Shown in pieces: positions 7,768 to 16,977 of a DNA stretch of 64,000 nt. The stretch comes from Kaistella sp. (GTDB lineage: Bacteria > Bacteroidota > Bacteroidia > Flavobacteriales > Weeksellaceae). The DNA is taken from contig JAIBEW010000019.1 in the NCBI GenBank assembly GCA_019459085.1, positions 84,143-148,142 of the forward strand, read 5' to 3'. A program made the position numbers and the translations under genes. How positions within the stretch are numbered: position 1 is the stretch's first letter; every line of letters starts with the position of its first letter. Under the pieces are notes generated by a model. It saw only the letters and a list, made by a program, of their open reading frames with translations. It ran no database searches and was not told the DNA's origin.

Positions 7768-9027
7768 ATGCAGACAATCGAATTCAGCCAGGAATGGAAA
7801 ACAAAACTTTTGAACCGTTTCCTTTCTTACGTTAAAATTTACTCAACCAGCGATCCAGAAAGCGAAGCCACTCCGTCTACCGAAAGACAGTGGGATATTG
7901 CCAAATATATTTTTGAAGAACTGAAAGCATTGGGTTTAAGCGATGTAAAACTTGATGATAACGGTTATATTTATGCGTACGTTCCTTCAAATATTGAAAA
8001 TGACAGTGAACCGGTTGTGGGATTCATTTCCCATTATGACACTTCGCCGGATTTCAGCGGCGAGAATGTAAATCCTCAGATTTGGAAAGAGTATAACGGT
8101 GAAGATCTTGTTTTGAACAAAGAAACAGGATTCACGCTTTCTTCAGCAAAATTTAAAAGCCTTAAAGATTATATCGGAAAAACGCTGATTACGACTGACG
8201 GAACCACACTTCTCGGCGCTGATGACAAAGCCGGCTTGGCGGAAATCGTCACGGCTGCCGAATTTCTTTTGTCACATCCGGAAATCAAACACGGAAAAAT
8301 GGCTATCGGATTCACTCCAGATGAAGAAATCGGTCGTGGTGCGCACAAATTCGATGTAAAAAACTTCGGCGCCGACTGGGCGTATACAATGGACGGCGGT
8401 GAAATCGGCGAACTTGAATATGAAAATTTCAACGCCGCAGGTGCAGTCGTAAAAATCCACGGATTGAGTGTTCATCCTGGTTACGCGTTCGGACAGATGG
8501 TGAATGCAAGTCTTCTGGCAGCAGAATTCATAAAAATGCTTCCGGAAAACGAAACGCCTTCCACAACAAAAGGGTTTGAAGGATTCTACCACCTGACCGA
8601 TTTAAAATCGGATGTTTCTGAGGCGAAGATTCAATACATCATCCGCGATCACGACCATGAAAAGTTTGAAGCGCGCAAGAAAATCATGACGGAAAAAGTA
8701 ACGGAATTCAACCAAAAATTTGGGGAAGGAACGGCAGAAATTGAAATCAAGGAGCAGTACCGCAACATGAAACAGCAGTTTGAAGGCAAAATGCACATTG
8801 TGGATATTGCCGAACAGGCGATGAAAGAGGCGAATATTGAACCGAAAATAAAAGCCATCCGCGGTGGCACCGACGGTGCACAGCTTTCTTATATGGGATT
8901 GCCTTGCCCGAATATTTTTGCCGGCGGTCTGAATTTCCACGGACCATACGAATATGTAGCGCTCGAAAGCATGGAAAAAGCGGTGGAAGTAATCATCAAT
9001 ATTGCAAAAGCGAAGAAGAGCAGATAA
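7768..9027 (+). CDS. pepT: Peptidase T (tripeptide aminopeptidase)
   Basis: Cytoplasmic M20 family dizinc aminopeptidase that removes the N-terminal residue from tripeptides. The corrected start at 7768 gives 419 residues, close to the usual 405-415. Zinc-site motifs are in order: HYDTSPDFSG (His ligand), GADDKAG (bridging Asp), TPDEEIGRGA (catalytic Glu and Glu ligand), YTMDGGE (Asp ligand) and the C-terminal GGLNFHGPYEY (His ligand). The dimerisation domain lies between about 215 and 325. A strong terminator follows, so it is a single-gene unit. Confidence 0.96.
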   Translation: MQTIEFSQEWKTKLLNRFLSYVKIYSTSDPESEATPSTERQWDIAKYIFEELKALGLSDVKLDDNGYIYAYVPSNIENDSEPVVGFISHYDTSPDFSGENVNPQIWKEYNGEDLVLNKETGFTLSSAKFKSLKDYIGKTLITTDGTTLLGADDKAGLAEIVTAAEFLLSHPEIKHGKMAIGFTPDEEIGRGAHKFDVKNFGADWAYTMDGGEIGELEYENFNAAGAVVKIHGLSVHPGYAFGQMVNASLLAAEFIKMLPENETPSTTKGFEGFYHLTDLKSDVSEAKIQYIIRDHDHEKFEARKKIMTEKVTEFNQKFGEGTAEIEIKEQYRNMKQQFEGKMHIVDIAEQAMKEANIEPKIKAIRGGTDGAQLSYMGLPCPNIFAGGLNFHGPYEYVALESMEKAVEVIINIAKAKKSR

Positions 9028-9051
9028 ACTTCAGCGAAAGGAATTTAAATT

Positions 9052-9100
9052 AACGAAGTGAAGCATCTCTTTTTCTGAGGTCTTCACTTCGTTTTTTTTT
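9052..9100 (+). terminator. Intrinsic terminator after pepT
   Basis: A 12-bp perfect stem, AACGAAGTGAAG pairing with CTTCACTTCGTT, with an 18-base loop and a run of T residues directly after the stem. Confidence 0.85.
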
Positions 9101-9171
9101 GGAATTAAACTTCCGTTAACTGGGTTTTGAAAAATTAAATTTAAATTCATACGCATATCAGCATGAACCAT

Positions 9172-9179
9172 TAACTTTG
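9172..9179 (+). promoter_or_regulatory. -7 promoter element of the lpxH-like gene
   Basis: TAACTTTG, 11 bases before the ATG at 9191, which predicts a leader of fewer than 10 bases. Confidence 0.5.
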
Positions 9180-9190
9180 AAAAAATTTAA

Positions 9191-10036
9191 ATGGAAAAAC
9201 GCAATGTAGAAATCGTTGTTCTTTCAGACATTCATCTGGCGACTTACGGCTGTCACGCCTCTGAACTGGTGGCGTATCTGAAAAGCATCAATCCGAAGAT
9301 GCTGATTCTGAACGGCGATATCATCGATGGCTGGGCTTTTTCCAAAAAATATTTCCCCAATTCGCATATGGCGGTTCTGAGTGAGTTTTTCAGGATGATG
9401 AAAAGCGAAACCCAAATCATTTACATTACCGGAAACCACGACGAATTCCTAAGAAAATATTCAGATCTGACGATGGGTAACCTCTATCTGACGGATAAAT
9501 ATCTGCTGGAAATCAACGGTAAAAAACACTGGCTGTTTCATGGCGACATCTTCGATAACACGACAAAAGGCGGTGCAAAATTCATTGCAAAAATCGGCGG
9601 AATCGGGTATGACTGGCTGATTCTTGTGAACAGAGCGATTAATTTTGTCCTCGAAAGCATGGGAAAGAAAAAACTTTCACTTTCCAAAAAAATAAAGAAT
9701 TCTGTGAAAAATGCGGTGAAATTTATCGGTGATTTCGAAGAGAAAGCCATTGAACTCGCCATCGAAAACAAATATGATTTCGTGATTTGCGGCCATATTC
9801 ACCAACCCGCAGACCGGATTGTTACCACTGAAAAAGGGTCTGTCCGCTACCTGAATTCAGGCGACTGGATCGAAAATTTAAGTTATCTGGAATACGATAA
9901 CGGCGAGTGGAAACTCCTTTATTTTGATGAAACCAAATTTGAAAAAGCAAAAATAGAAGCAAACGATATCTCGATAAATGTCGATGAACTCATTCACCCC
10001 AACGTTTTTGCCGCATTTGTAGGGCAAAAAGTATAA
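9191..10036 (+). CDS. lpxH: UDP-2,3-diacylglucosamine diphosphatase-like metallophosphoesterase
   Basis: Calcineurin-like phosphoesterase of 281 residues. All five metal motifs are visible: LSDIHLA (about 12-18), NGDIIDGW (about 42-49), TGNHDEFL (about 80-87), FHGDIFD (about 118-124) and CGHIHQPAD (about 203-211). The extended SGDWIENLSYLEYD ending is typical of LpxH-type enzymes, which hydrolyse UDP-2,3-diacylglucosamine to lipid X in lipid A synthesis at the inner membrane. It is longer than E. coli LpxH (240), as seen in the Bacteroidota group. No other lpx gene is adjacent, so the symbol is given as the most likely assignment. Confidence 0.75.
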   Translation: MEKRNVEIVVLSDIHLATYGCHASELVAYLKSINPKMLILNGDIIDGWAFSKKYFPNSHMAVLSEFFRMMKSETQIIYITGNHDEFLRKYSDLTMGNLYLTDKYLLEINGKKHWLFHGDIFDNTTKGGAKFIAKIGGIGYDWLILVNRAINFVLESMGKKKLSLSKKIKNSVKNAVKFIGDFEEKAIELAIENKYDFVICGHIHQPADRIVTTEKGSVRYLNSGDWIENLSYLEYDNGEWKLLYFDETKFEKAKIEANDISINVDELIHPNVFAAFVGQKV

Positions 10037-10074
10037 ATCAAATTACTTGTCCAAATTTGCTCACTTCTTTTGAA

Positions 10075-11127
10075 TTATTTCTTTAGAAAAGCATCCCAAC
10101 CCTGCGCATTCAGAGCAATCAGTTCGCCGCTGCCTCTTGCTACAAGAAAATTACCCTGCTCCAAATCTACAGCGTGCCCAATAATGCTGAAATCCGGGTG
10201 GTTTTTAATTTTTTCGAAATCTTCGGGAGAAATGGTGAAAAGCAACTCGTAATCTTCACCGCCGTTCATGGCACACATCACAGGATTCAGGTTGAGCTCA
10301 TCAGCAGTGGATATCGTCAGCGAATCCATCGGGATTTTTTCTTCATACAAACGGAATCCAACTTTACTTTGATCCGAAAGGTGAAGAATTTCCGACGACA
10401 GGCCATCTGAAACATCAATCATTGAAGTTGGCATCACGTCCAGTTCTTTCAGCGTTTTTTTAATGTCGGTTCTGGCTTCCGGTTTCAGCTGTTTTTCAAG
10501 AATATAATCATACCCTTCCATTTCAGGCTGCATGTTCGGATTCGCAAGAAATACCGAATGTTCGCGTTCCAGAATCTGAAGTCCAAGATAAGCACCTCCC
10601 AAATCGCCCGTCACTACGAGTAAATCGTTTGATTTCGCCCCGTTTCTTTTTACGATATTTTCAGAATGTTCCAGACCAATCGCGGTAATGCTCATGACCA
10701 GACCCGAAGTAGAACTCGTTGTATCACCTCCCACCAGATCAACTTTATAGCGTTTACAGGCCAAAGCAATTCCTGCATAAATTTCTTCGAGCGCTTCTAC
10801 CGGAAAGCGGTTGGAAATCGCAAATGAGACCAGAATCTGTGTAGGAACAGCATTCATGGCAGCAATATCGCTTAGATTCACGACCACTGCTTTGTAACCC
10901 AAATGCTTTAAAGGAACGTAGCCGAGATTGAAATGAACGCCTTCTGCCAAAACATCGGTCGTTACCACTACTTTTTGGTTTCCGGGATTGATGACAGCAG
11001 CATCATCGCCGATGGAGACTTCAGTAGATTCGTTCTCAAAACTAAAATTTTCGGTTAAATGTTTGATCAGCCCGAATTCGCCGAAAGCGGAAATGGGAGT
11101 GAGTTGTGGAGATTTATCTTCGAGCAT
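10075..11127 (-). CDS. thiL: Thiamine-monophosphate kinase
   Basis: Phosphorylates thiamine monophosphate to the diphosphate cofactor. The corrected start at 11127 gives 350 residues (MLEDKSPQ...); an in-frame ATG at 11157 only adds ten poorly conserved residues. The PurM/ThiL fold is shown by GEFGLIKHLT near the N-terminus, the nucleotide and metal motif IGDDAAVI (about 37-44), GDTTSS (about 120-125), VTGDLGGAYLG, and MIDVSDGLSSEI. It converges on the lpxH-like gene and lies 40 bases downstream of a thioesterase gene on the same strand. I see no TPP riboswitch upstream. Confidence 0.95.
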   Translation of the reverse strand: MLEDKSPQLTPISAFGEFGLIKHLTENFSFENESTEVSIGDDAAVINPGNQKVVVTTDVLAEGVHFNLGYVPLKHLGYKAVVVNLSDIAAMNAVPTQILVSFAISNRFPVEALEEIYAGIALACKRYKVDLVGGDTTSSTSGLVMSITAIGLEHSENIVKRNGAKSNDLLVVTGDLGGAYLGLQILEREHSVFLANPNMQPEMEGYDYILEKQLKPEARTDIKKTLKELDVMPTSMIDVSDGLSSEILHLSDQSKVGFRLYEEKIPMDSLTISTADELNLNPVMCAMNGGEDYELLFTISPEDFEKIKNHPDFSIIGHAVDLEQGNFLVARGSGELIALNAQGWDAFLKK

Positions 11128-11167
11128 GACGATTGGGTTTAAAAGCGTTAAGAGCAAAGGAAAAAAA

Positions 11168-11662
11168 TTACAGAAATTTTGAAGGATCAGTATTTTCCGG
11201 TCTGAAAGGAAGATTTTTCAGGTCTTCTCTGGTCAGAACTTTGGTGTTTTCGGTGCTGAATTCCTTCATGACTTCCAGAATGTCATCCGGCGGAGTTGTG
11301 GTTTTTCTCAGCATCATATCAATCCAGACGCCTGTTGCTTCCGAAGTAGCGCAATGGGTACCGTCTTCATGATAAAATTTATGAACAAATTGGTAAATGC
11401 TAGCATCTTCAGACATTCCGGAGATCTCAAGACTCACATAAATAATTTGGTCCGGAAGAATTTCTTTAAAAAACGAATACCTTTCATGCAGCATCACCGG
11501 TCCGATTCCCCATCTGTTCAGTTCCTTAAGCCCCATTTTATGAGTGTTCATGAAAGCCATTCGGGTTTGTGCGCAATATTCGACATAAGTGGAATTGGCG
11601 AGATGACGGTTCGCATCAATATCGCTCCAGCGCACTTCAAATTTATAATGATATACTGACAT
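11168..11662 (-). CDS. Acyl-CoA thioesterase, hotdog fold (YbgC/FadM-like)
   Basis: A 164-residue single hotdog domain protein of the 4-hydroxybenzoyl-CoA thioesterase family. The catalytic motif VRWSDIDANRHLANSTYVEY matches the family D-x-D-x-x-x-H-x-x-N-x-x-Y pattern, with Asp as the likely nucleophile or general base. It probably hydrolyses an acyl-CoA in the cytoplasm; chain length preference cannot be read. It is divergent from the flavoprotein gene at 11736 and 40 bases upstream of thiL, with which it may share a transcript. Confidence 0.85.
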   Translation of the reverse strand: MSVYHYKFEVRWSDIDANRHLANSTYVEYCAQTRMAFMNTHKMGLKELNRWGIGPVMLHERYSFFKEILPDQIIYVSLEISGMSEDASIYQFVHKFYHEDGTHCATSEATGVWIDMMLRKTTTPPDDILEVMKEFSTENTKVLTREDLKNLPFRPENTDPSKFL

Positions 11663-11717
11663 TTATTGTTTTTTTGGAAGGCCAAATTTACGGATTAATG
11701 GTGGTTTAGAAAAATTG

Positions 11718-11725
11718 TATTTTTG
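11718..11725 (+). promoter_or_regulatory. -7 promoter element of the BaiN-type flavoprotein
   Basis: TATTTTTG, 10 bases before the ATG at 11736. It excludes the upstream in-frame TTG at 11715 as the start. Confidence 0.5.
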
Positions 11726-11735
11726 CCGAATCAAT

Positions 11736-12944
11736 ATGGAAAAAAAATCAGTCATAATAATTGGAGGCGGTGCAGCAGGCTTTTTCTGCGCAGCAAATCT
11801 CGATGAAAACAAATTCAGCGTAACGATACTGGAACAGAATACCGACGTACTGCAGAAAGTGAAAATTTCCGGGGGTGGAAGATGCAATGTGACTCATGCC
11901 TGCTTCGATCCGAAAGAACTGTCGCGTTTTTATCCGCGTGGAAATAAGGAACTTTTGAGTGTTTTTCACAAATTTCAGCCCGGCGACACGATGGAATGGT
12001 TCGACCAACGAAACGTTCCGCTCAAGATTGAAGATGACAACCGCGTGTTTCCCGAAAGCAATTCGTCCCAATCCATCATCGATGCGATGGTAAATCATGT
12101 TTTAAACAGGAATTTCGAGGTTAAAACACAGTCGGTTGTGGTAGAGATCGAAAAAAAAGAGCATCAGTATATCATCAGAACAAATTCAGGAGTATATTAC
12201 GTTGATTTCGTGGTGTATGCGACCGGAAGCTCCCCAAAATCTTTAAAATTAATTCAAAATCTCGGGCATAAAATTGTGGAGCCTGTTCCTTCGCTTTTTA
12301 CTTTCAACATAAAAAACGAAGTCCTGAAAGACTTAATGGGAACCAGTTTTCCTTATGCCGAAGTTTCAATTCCACAATTAAAAACGGAGGAATCGGGACC
12401 GATGTTGATTACGCATTGGGGACTTTCAGGACCCGCGATTCTTAAAATTTCGGCCTGGAAAGCACGCGAGCTCGCCGACTTAAAATATCGTTTCGATATT
12501 TTGGTAAATTTTATCGGAATGGATACGCAAACTGCGGAAGAAATTTTCAAGAATTTCAGAGAAGAAAATCCAAAAAAATCAATCGGGACTTCAAAAATCT
12601 TTGATATTACCACAAGATTCTGGCACCGCATTCTGTGGCTTTCGAAACTGGACCTTGACAAGAACATTTCCAACATCTCTGCTAAAGAACTACAGCTTAT
12701 TCTGCAGAATCTCTGCAAAAATCTGATGACCGTTTCCGGAAAATCAACATACAAGGACGAATTTGTAACTGCAGGCGGCGTGGAGTTAAAGGAAATCAAT
12801 TTTAAAAATATGAGGTCGAAAATCCTGGAAAACTTCTATCTCGCCGGAGAAGTCCTGAATATTGATGCGGTGACAGGCGGTTTTAATTTTCAGGCGTGCT
12901 GGAGTGAAGCGTGGCTCATCGCAGAAGATTTGAATACGCTCTAA
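11736..12944 (+). CDS. NAD(P)/FAD-dependent oxidoreductase (HI0933/BaiN/YhiN family)
   Basis: A 402-residue flavoprotein. The FAD-binding Rossmann motif is IIIGGGAAGFFCAANL (residues 6-21), followed by the family-specific KISGGGRCNVTH (about 46-57). A second dinucleotide motif VYATGSSPKSL lies near 163, the family GLSGPAIL motif is near 229, and the C-terminal GGVELKEINFKNMRSK, AGEVLNIDAVTGGFNFQ and ACWSEAWLIA segments close the FAD site. Homologues reduce C=C bonds in substrates such as bile acids, but most members, including this one, have no proven substrate. Confidence 0.9.
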   Translation: MEKKSVIIIGGGAAGFFCAANLDENKFSVTILEQNTDVLQKVKISGGGRCNVTHACFDPKELSRFYPRGNKELLSVFHKFQPGDTMEWFDQRNVPLKIEDDNRVFPESNSSQSIIDAMVNHVLNRNFEVKTQSVVVEIEKKEHQYIIRTNSGVYYVDFVVYATGSSPKSLKLIQNLGHKIVEPVPSLFTFNIKNEVLKDLMGTSFPYAEVSIPQLKTEESGPMLITHWGLSGPAILKISAWKARELADLKYRFDILVNFIGMDTQTAEEIFKNFREENPKKSIGTSKIFDITTRFWHRILWLSKLDLDKNISNISAKELQLILQNLCKNLMTVSGKSTYKDEFVTAGGVELKEINFKNMRSKILENFYLAGEVLNIDAVTGGFNFQACWSEAWLIAEDLNTL

Positions 12945-13020
12945 CCATCATTAATTATTCTTCTATTTCTTCCATTCAAACCATGTATTTTGAACCGGAG
13001 AAAAATCTGATAGAATATCT

Positions 13021-13028
13021 TAAATTTG
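13021..13028 (+). promoter_or_regulatory. -7 promoter element of mnmA
   Basis: TAAATTTG, 46 bases before the mnmA ATG at 13075. No convincing -33 element at the usual distance. Confidence 0.45.
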
Positions 13029-13074
13029 CAGAAAATTAGGCGGATTTCATCCGTCTTCATTATTACAAAAAAAT

Positions 13075-14262
13075 ATGAAAGTTGTTGTCGGTTTGTCGGG
13101 AGGTGTAGATTCAAGTGTTGCAGCGTATTTGCTGCAGCAACAGGGTCATGAAGTGGTTGCTCTTTTTATGCGCAACTGGAATGATGCTTCCGTAACGCTG
13201 GAAGATGAATGCCCGTGGATTGAGGACAGCAATGATGCCCTTCTTGTTGCTAAAAAACTCGGAATTCCTTTTCAGGTGATAGATATGAGCGACCTTTACA
13301 AGGAAAGGATCGTTGATTACATGTTTGCGGAATATAAAAGCGGACGGACTCCAAATCCCGATGTGCTCTGCAACCGCGAAGTAAAATTCGATGTTTTTAT
13401 GAAAACGGCTCTTTCTCTGGGTGCCGATAAAGTTGCGACCGGTCATTACGCCCGTGTTGATTCTACTTTTGATGAAAACGGAAAGGAAATATTCCATCTG
13501 CTTGCCGGAAAAGACAACAATAAAGACCAGTCGTATTTCCTCTGCCAGCTGAATCAGAACCAGCTTTCAAAATCACTGTTTCCGATTGGTGAACTCACCA
13601 AGCCGGAAGTTCGGGAAATCGCAAAAGAAATTGGTTTGGTTACTGCCGACAAAAAGGATTCCCAAGGTCTCTGCTTTATCGGGAAAGTAAGTTTGCCGAT
13701 ATTCCTTCAACAGCAGCTCGAACCAAAAGAAGGAGAAATTGTTGAAATTTTTAACGATTTTAATGGATTTCAGCAAAAATTGCCGGATTTTTCATCAAAA
13801 TTGGAAGAACTGCAGTTTCTCTCCAAAAAAACTGTTTATCAAAAATCCGACGGAAAAGTAATCGGCAAACATCAGGGCGCCCATTATTTTACAATCGGAC
13901 AAAGCAAAGGTCTTGGCATTGGCGGCCATAAAGAATCCTGCTTCATCATCTCCAGAAATATGGAGGACAACATCATTTTTGTTGGCGAAGGGAAAAATTT
14001 TCCGGGACTTTTCCGGAAAGCTTTAAAAATTGAAAACAGCGATGTGCATTGGGTTCGTGAGGATTTAAGACTGGAAAACGGCGAACAGTTGGCTGTAAAA
14101 GTCCGAATCCGTTACCGTCAGGCGCTGGAAAAGGCGTTCCTGTATCAGTTTGAGGAAGGTTTTTATATTGAGTTTGTAAACCCGCAGTCTGCAATTGCTG
14201 AAGGTCAGTTCGCCGCCTGGTATCTGGACGATGAATTGGTGGGAAGCGGTGTGATTTCTTAA
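13075..14262 (+). CDS. mnmA: tRNA-specific 2-thiouridylase
   Basis: Installs the 2-thio group at U34 of tRNA-Lys, -Glu and -Gln. The ATP-pyrophosphatase loop is [12 protein letters not shown] (6-17). The catalytic Cys pair is visible as the Cys in [12 protein letters not shown] (about 103) and the Cys in [10 protein letters not shown] (about 200). GHYARV and [13 protein letters not shown] are further family segments, and the C-terminal beta domain is complete. The 395 residues are slightly more than E. coli MnmA (368), the extra residues falling between about 220 and 265. It converges on recN with the two stop codons overlapping. Confidence 0.96.
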   Translation: MKVVVGLSGGVDSSVAAYLLQQQGHEVVALFMRNWNDASVTLEDECPWIEDSNDALLVAKKLGIPFQVIDMSDLYKERIVDYMFAEYKSGRTPNPDVLCNREVKFDVFMKTALSLGADKVATGHYARVDSTFDENGKEIFHLLAGKDNNKDQSYFLCQLNQNQLSKSLFPIGELTKPEVREIAKEIGLVTADKKDSQGLCFIGKVSLPIFLQQQLEPKEGEIVEIFNDFNGFQQKLPDFSSKLEELQFLSKKTVYQKSDGKVIGKHQGAHYFTIGQSKGLGIGGHKESCFIISRNMEDNIIFVGEGKNFPGLFRKALKIENSDVHWVREDLRLENGEQLAVKVRIRYRQALEKAFLYQFEEGFYIEFVNPQSAIAEGQFAAWYLDDELVGSGVIS

Positions 14263-15911
14263 TTTCTCATCAGTTCTTTGGCCTGGGAAACTGCCGCATC
14301 CGTGATTTTACTTCCCGAAAGCAACTGCGCTATTTCCTGCAGTTTCTCTTCTGAACTCAGAGAAATAATATTCGTCTGCGTTTTATTCGAAATTTCTTCT
14401 TTCACCACTTTATAATTGTCATTTCCTTTCGCAGCGACCTGCGCAAGGTGAGTAATGACGATGAGCTGCATGTTTTCGGACATTTCACGCATCACGTTGC
14501 CCATTTCTTCCGCAACTTTACCCGAAACTCCGGTGTCGATTTCATCCAGAATCAGCGTAGGAAGTTCAGCGTTTTCGGCCATGAGTTTTTTAACGGAAAG
14601 CATCACTCTAGAACGCTCGCCTCCCGAAATCGCCGACTGTATCGGCTTCAAAGGAAAACCGGCATTCGCCTGAAACAAAAACTGAATATTTTCCTTCCCG
14701 AAAGACGTGAAATTTTTATTTTCAGTGAGCTGTACTTCCACTTTTGCCTTTTCGAGTCCGAGTTGCTTCAGAAGACTCTCAATTTTGCTGATGAAAACAG
14801 GTGCCGATTTTTTGCGGTTTTTTGAAAGCTGATCGGTCAGTTGTGTCAGACTCTTTTCCAGCATCAAAATTTTCTTTTCGGTTTCTGAAATAAAAACTTC
14901 CACTTCCGAAAATCCCTGCTGTTCCCCGGAAAGTTTTTCCCGGATTTCGATGAGTTCATCCACCGAATTTACATGATGTTTCAGGAACAGCGTATTGATT
15001 TGATTAATTTTGGCATTTAGTTCTTCGACCAGGGTTGGATTGGTGATCAGATCCTCGGCTTCATTGGAAAGTTCCAGAATGATATCCTTGAATTCGAGGA
15101 AATTCTCTTCCAACCGTTGATGAAAAGCGGTGAACTGGTGTGAAAGTTCCGCGATTTTTGAAAGCTTGGAACGCACATCAACCAAAGAATCAATAATTCC
15201 GACCTCATCTGAATCGGTTCTGGCAAATATTTGAGTGAGATTTTCAGAAATCGTCCCGAGATTTTCCTGGGTATTCAACTGATTCTGAAGTTCTTCCAGA
15301 TCAATATCTTCCAGATGGTTTTCTTCGAGTTCATTCAAAAGAAAATTGCGGTAATCTGCTTCTTTATTTCCTTCGAGAAGTTGAGATTTCAGGTGTTCCA
15401 GTTCTTTTTTAAGTTTCTGGAAGTCAGAAAATTCAGATTGATATTGGAGAATTAATGTTTTGTTTTCGGAAAGTGCATCCATAATCCTGAACTGGTATTC
15501 TTCATCAAAAAGATTGGAAGTTTCGAACTGGGAATGAATATCCACGAGCCTTTCAGAAAGGATTTTCAGGACTTCCAAAGTCACCGGAACATCGTTGATA
15601 AAAGCTCTGGATTTTCCGGTTGGCAGGATTTCCCTGCGGATGACCGTCTGATTTTCAAAATCGAGATCGTTCTGTTCAAAAAAATCTTTGAAATGATCAT
15701 TCAACGAAAATTCGGCTTCTACAATACTTTTCTTTTCGGTATTCTGTAATGCTTTAGCATCAGCTCTTTCCCCTAAAATTAGCCGCAAAGCACCGAGAAT
15801 AATGGATTTTCCCGCCCCGGTTTCTCCTGTAATCACCTGTAAACCTCTGTTCAAAGTAATTTCAAGGGAATCGATAAGCGCAAAATTCTGAATAAATATT
15901 CTTGAAAGCAT
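14259..15911 (-). CDS. recN: DNA repair protein RecN
   Basis: SMC-like ATPase of 550 residues acting in double-strand break repair by recombination. Walker A GETGAGKS is at about 30-37, the long coiled-coil middle (about 155-365) includes a hinge-like centre, the ABC signature [11 protein letters not shown] lies near 431 and Walker [14 protein letters not shown] near 459, followed by the switch His in ITHLAQVA. All are intact. It is the last gene of the - strand run bamD-rpoZ-coaBC-DUF4835-recN, although 130 bases separate it from DUF4835. Confidence 0.97.
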   Translation of the reverse strand: MLSRIFIQNFALIDSLEITLNRGLQVITGETGAGKSIILGALRLILGERADAKALQNTEKKSIVEAEFSLNDHFKDFFEQNDLDFENQTVIRREILPTGKSRAFINDVPVTLEVLKILSERLVDIHSQFETSNLFDEEYQFRIMDALSENKTLILQYQSEFSDFQKLKKELEHLKSQLLEGNKEADYRNFLLNELEENHLEDIDLEELQNQLNTQENLGTISENLTQIFARTDSDEVGIIDSLVDVRSKLSKIAELSHQFTAFHQRLEENFLEFKDIILELSNEAEDLITNPTLVEELNAKINQINTLFLKHHVNSVDELIEIREKLSGEQQGFSEVEVFISETEKKILMLEKSLTQLTDQLSKNRKKSAPVFISKIESLLKQLGLEKAKVEVQLTENKNFTSFGKENIQFLFQANAGFPLKPIQSAISGGERSRVMLSVKKLMAENAELPTLILDEIDTGVSGKVAEEMGNVMREMSENMQLIVITHLAQVAAKGNDNYKVVKEEISNKTQTNIISLSSEEKLQEIAQLLSGSKITDAAVSQAKELMRN

Positions 15912-16038
15912 GGGTTGAAGGACAGATTACAAATTAGAAAACGTGTTGACACGCGAATTTAGGGATTAATTAGAGAATTGCACCGCTAAGATTGTGATAA
16001 AAACTGCTGGAAAGCAATTCCGGCAATCACCGTTCCGT

Positions 16039-16941
16039 TTATTTCCACTTGTTCCATTTCGTGTCGGTGTGTTTAGGCACCAGAGTAATCATCAGCTGCT
16101 TCAGCTCCGTAATGTTCGCTGTCCCGTTATTCCCCTCCGAGAAGATGTTGAAAATTTCATCACTTTTCGTATCCACAAAAAGGTTAATGGGGTAATTCAT
16201 CTGAAAATTATTTTCGTAATATTTAAGCTGAAGCAGGGCATCGGCAATGATTTTTTTCGCCTGAGTCTGATCCTGATTGCCTAAATTATCCAAACCGGCG
16301 CGGTGATAGGTATAATAAACGTTGCGCAGAGTATTGGAATTAGGATTTAAAAGGCCGTTAATGAGCGAAGCCCTTGTTCTGGGACCTTCCACTTCTCCCC
16401 AACCTTCATAGCCTCGGTTTTGGGAATTCTGGGAAATCATCTGTGATTTCGTGAACCACTGCTGTCCGCCATTCGCCTGAAAACTGTCGGCATCGTAACC
16501 CAGAACCAGATAAACATAAAAGCTGATCACATCGATTAAATTTTTTCCGGAAAACTGTCTTTCGTTGAAGATTAAATTTTCATTTTCCACATATTCAAAG
16601 GCAAATTTGGTGTCGTTTAAATTCATGAGTGGTGATTCGTAGCTGGAATTGAAAACCGGTCTTACGGCCTGAACCACAAGACTTCCCTTGAAAATATTTC
16701 CGTTCCTTTCTGTAATGACAAGAGCAAAATTGGATTTTATTTTTTCGAAATTCTGAAGTTTTTTGCCCGTCCAACTGGTGTTGTTGATGAAATCGCGAAG
16801 ATTCTTCTCTAGAGATTTATAAACCTGCTGGTTGCTGCCGCCCATTACCTGCGAGTTTACCTGAACGGTCGCAAATATTTCCTGCGAAAAAGCAAGATTT
16901 GCTGTAAACACGAGGATGAATATTGTAAAAAATTTCTTCAT
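16039..16941 (-). CDS. DUF4835 family secreted protein
   Basis: A 300-residue exported protein with a clear signal peptide (MKKFFTIFILVFTANLAFSQ, cleavage after about 19). The mature part begins EIFATVQVNSQ and contains NNTSWTG and a FDERQF-like segment (here FNERQFSGKNL), which I recognise as DUF4835, a family found in Bacteroidota next to coaBC and recN. Its function is not known. It starts 36 bases after the coaBC stop and is probably cotranscribed with it. No lipobox is present, so it should be periplasmic or loosely outer-membrane associated. Confidence 0.85.
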   Translation of the reverse strand: MKKFFTIFILVFTANLAFSQEIFATVQVNSQVMGGSNQQVYKSLEKNLRDFINNTSWTGKKLQNFEKIKSNFALVITERNGNIFKGSLVVQAVRPVFNSSYESPLMNLNDTKFAFEYVENENLIFNERQFSGKNLIDVISFYVYLVLGYDADSFQANGGQQWFTKSQMISQNSQNRGYEGWGEVEGPRTRASLINGLLNPNSNTLRNVYYTYHRAGLDNLGNQDQTQAKKIIADALLQLKYYENNFQMNYPINLFVDTKSDEIFNIFSEGNNGTANITELKQLMITLVPKHTDTKWNKWK

Positions 16942-16977
16942 AATATTGTATAATTTGAAAACGGAAATTCGCGCTGT

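Noticed and set aside
11128..11170. TPP riboswitch upstream of thiL
   Set aside because: The thioesterase gene lies only 40 bases upstream and no CUGAGA core is seen in between.
13111..13497. 128-residue - strand frame within mnmA
   Set aside because: It is antisense to the catalytic core of a well-conserved gene and lacks a promoter or any recognisable motif.
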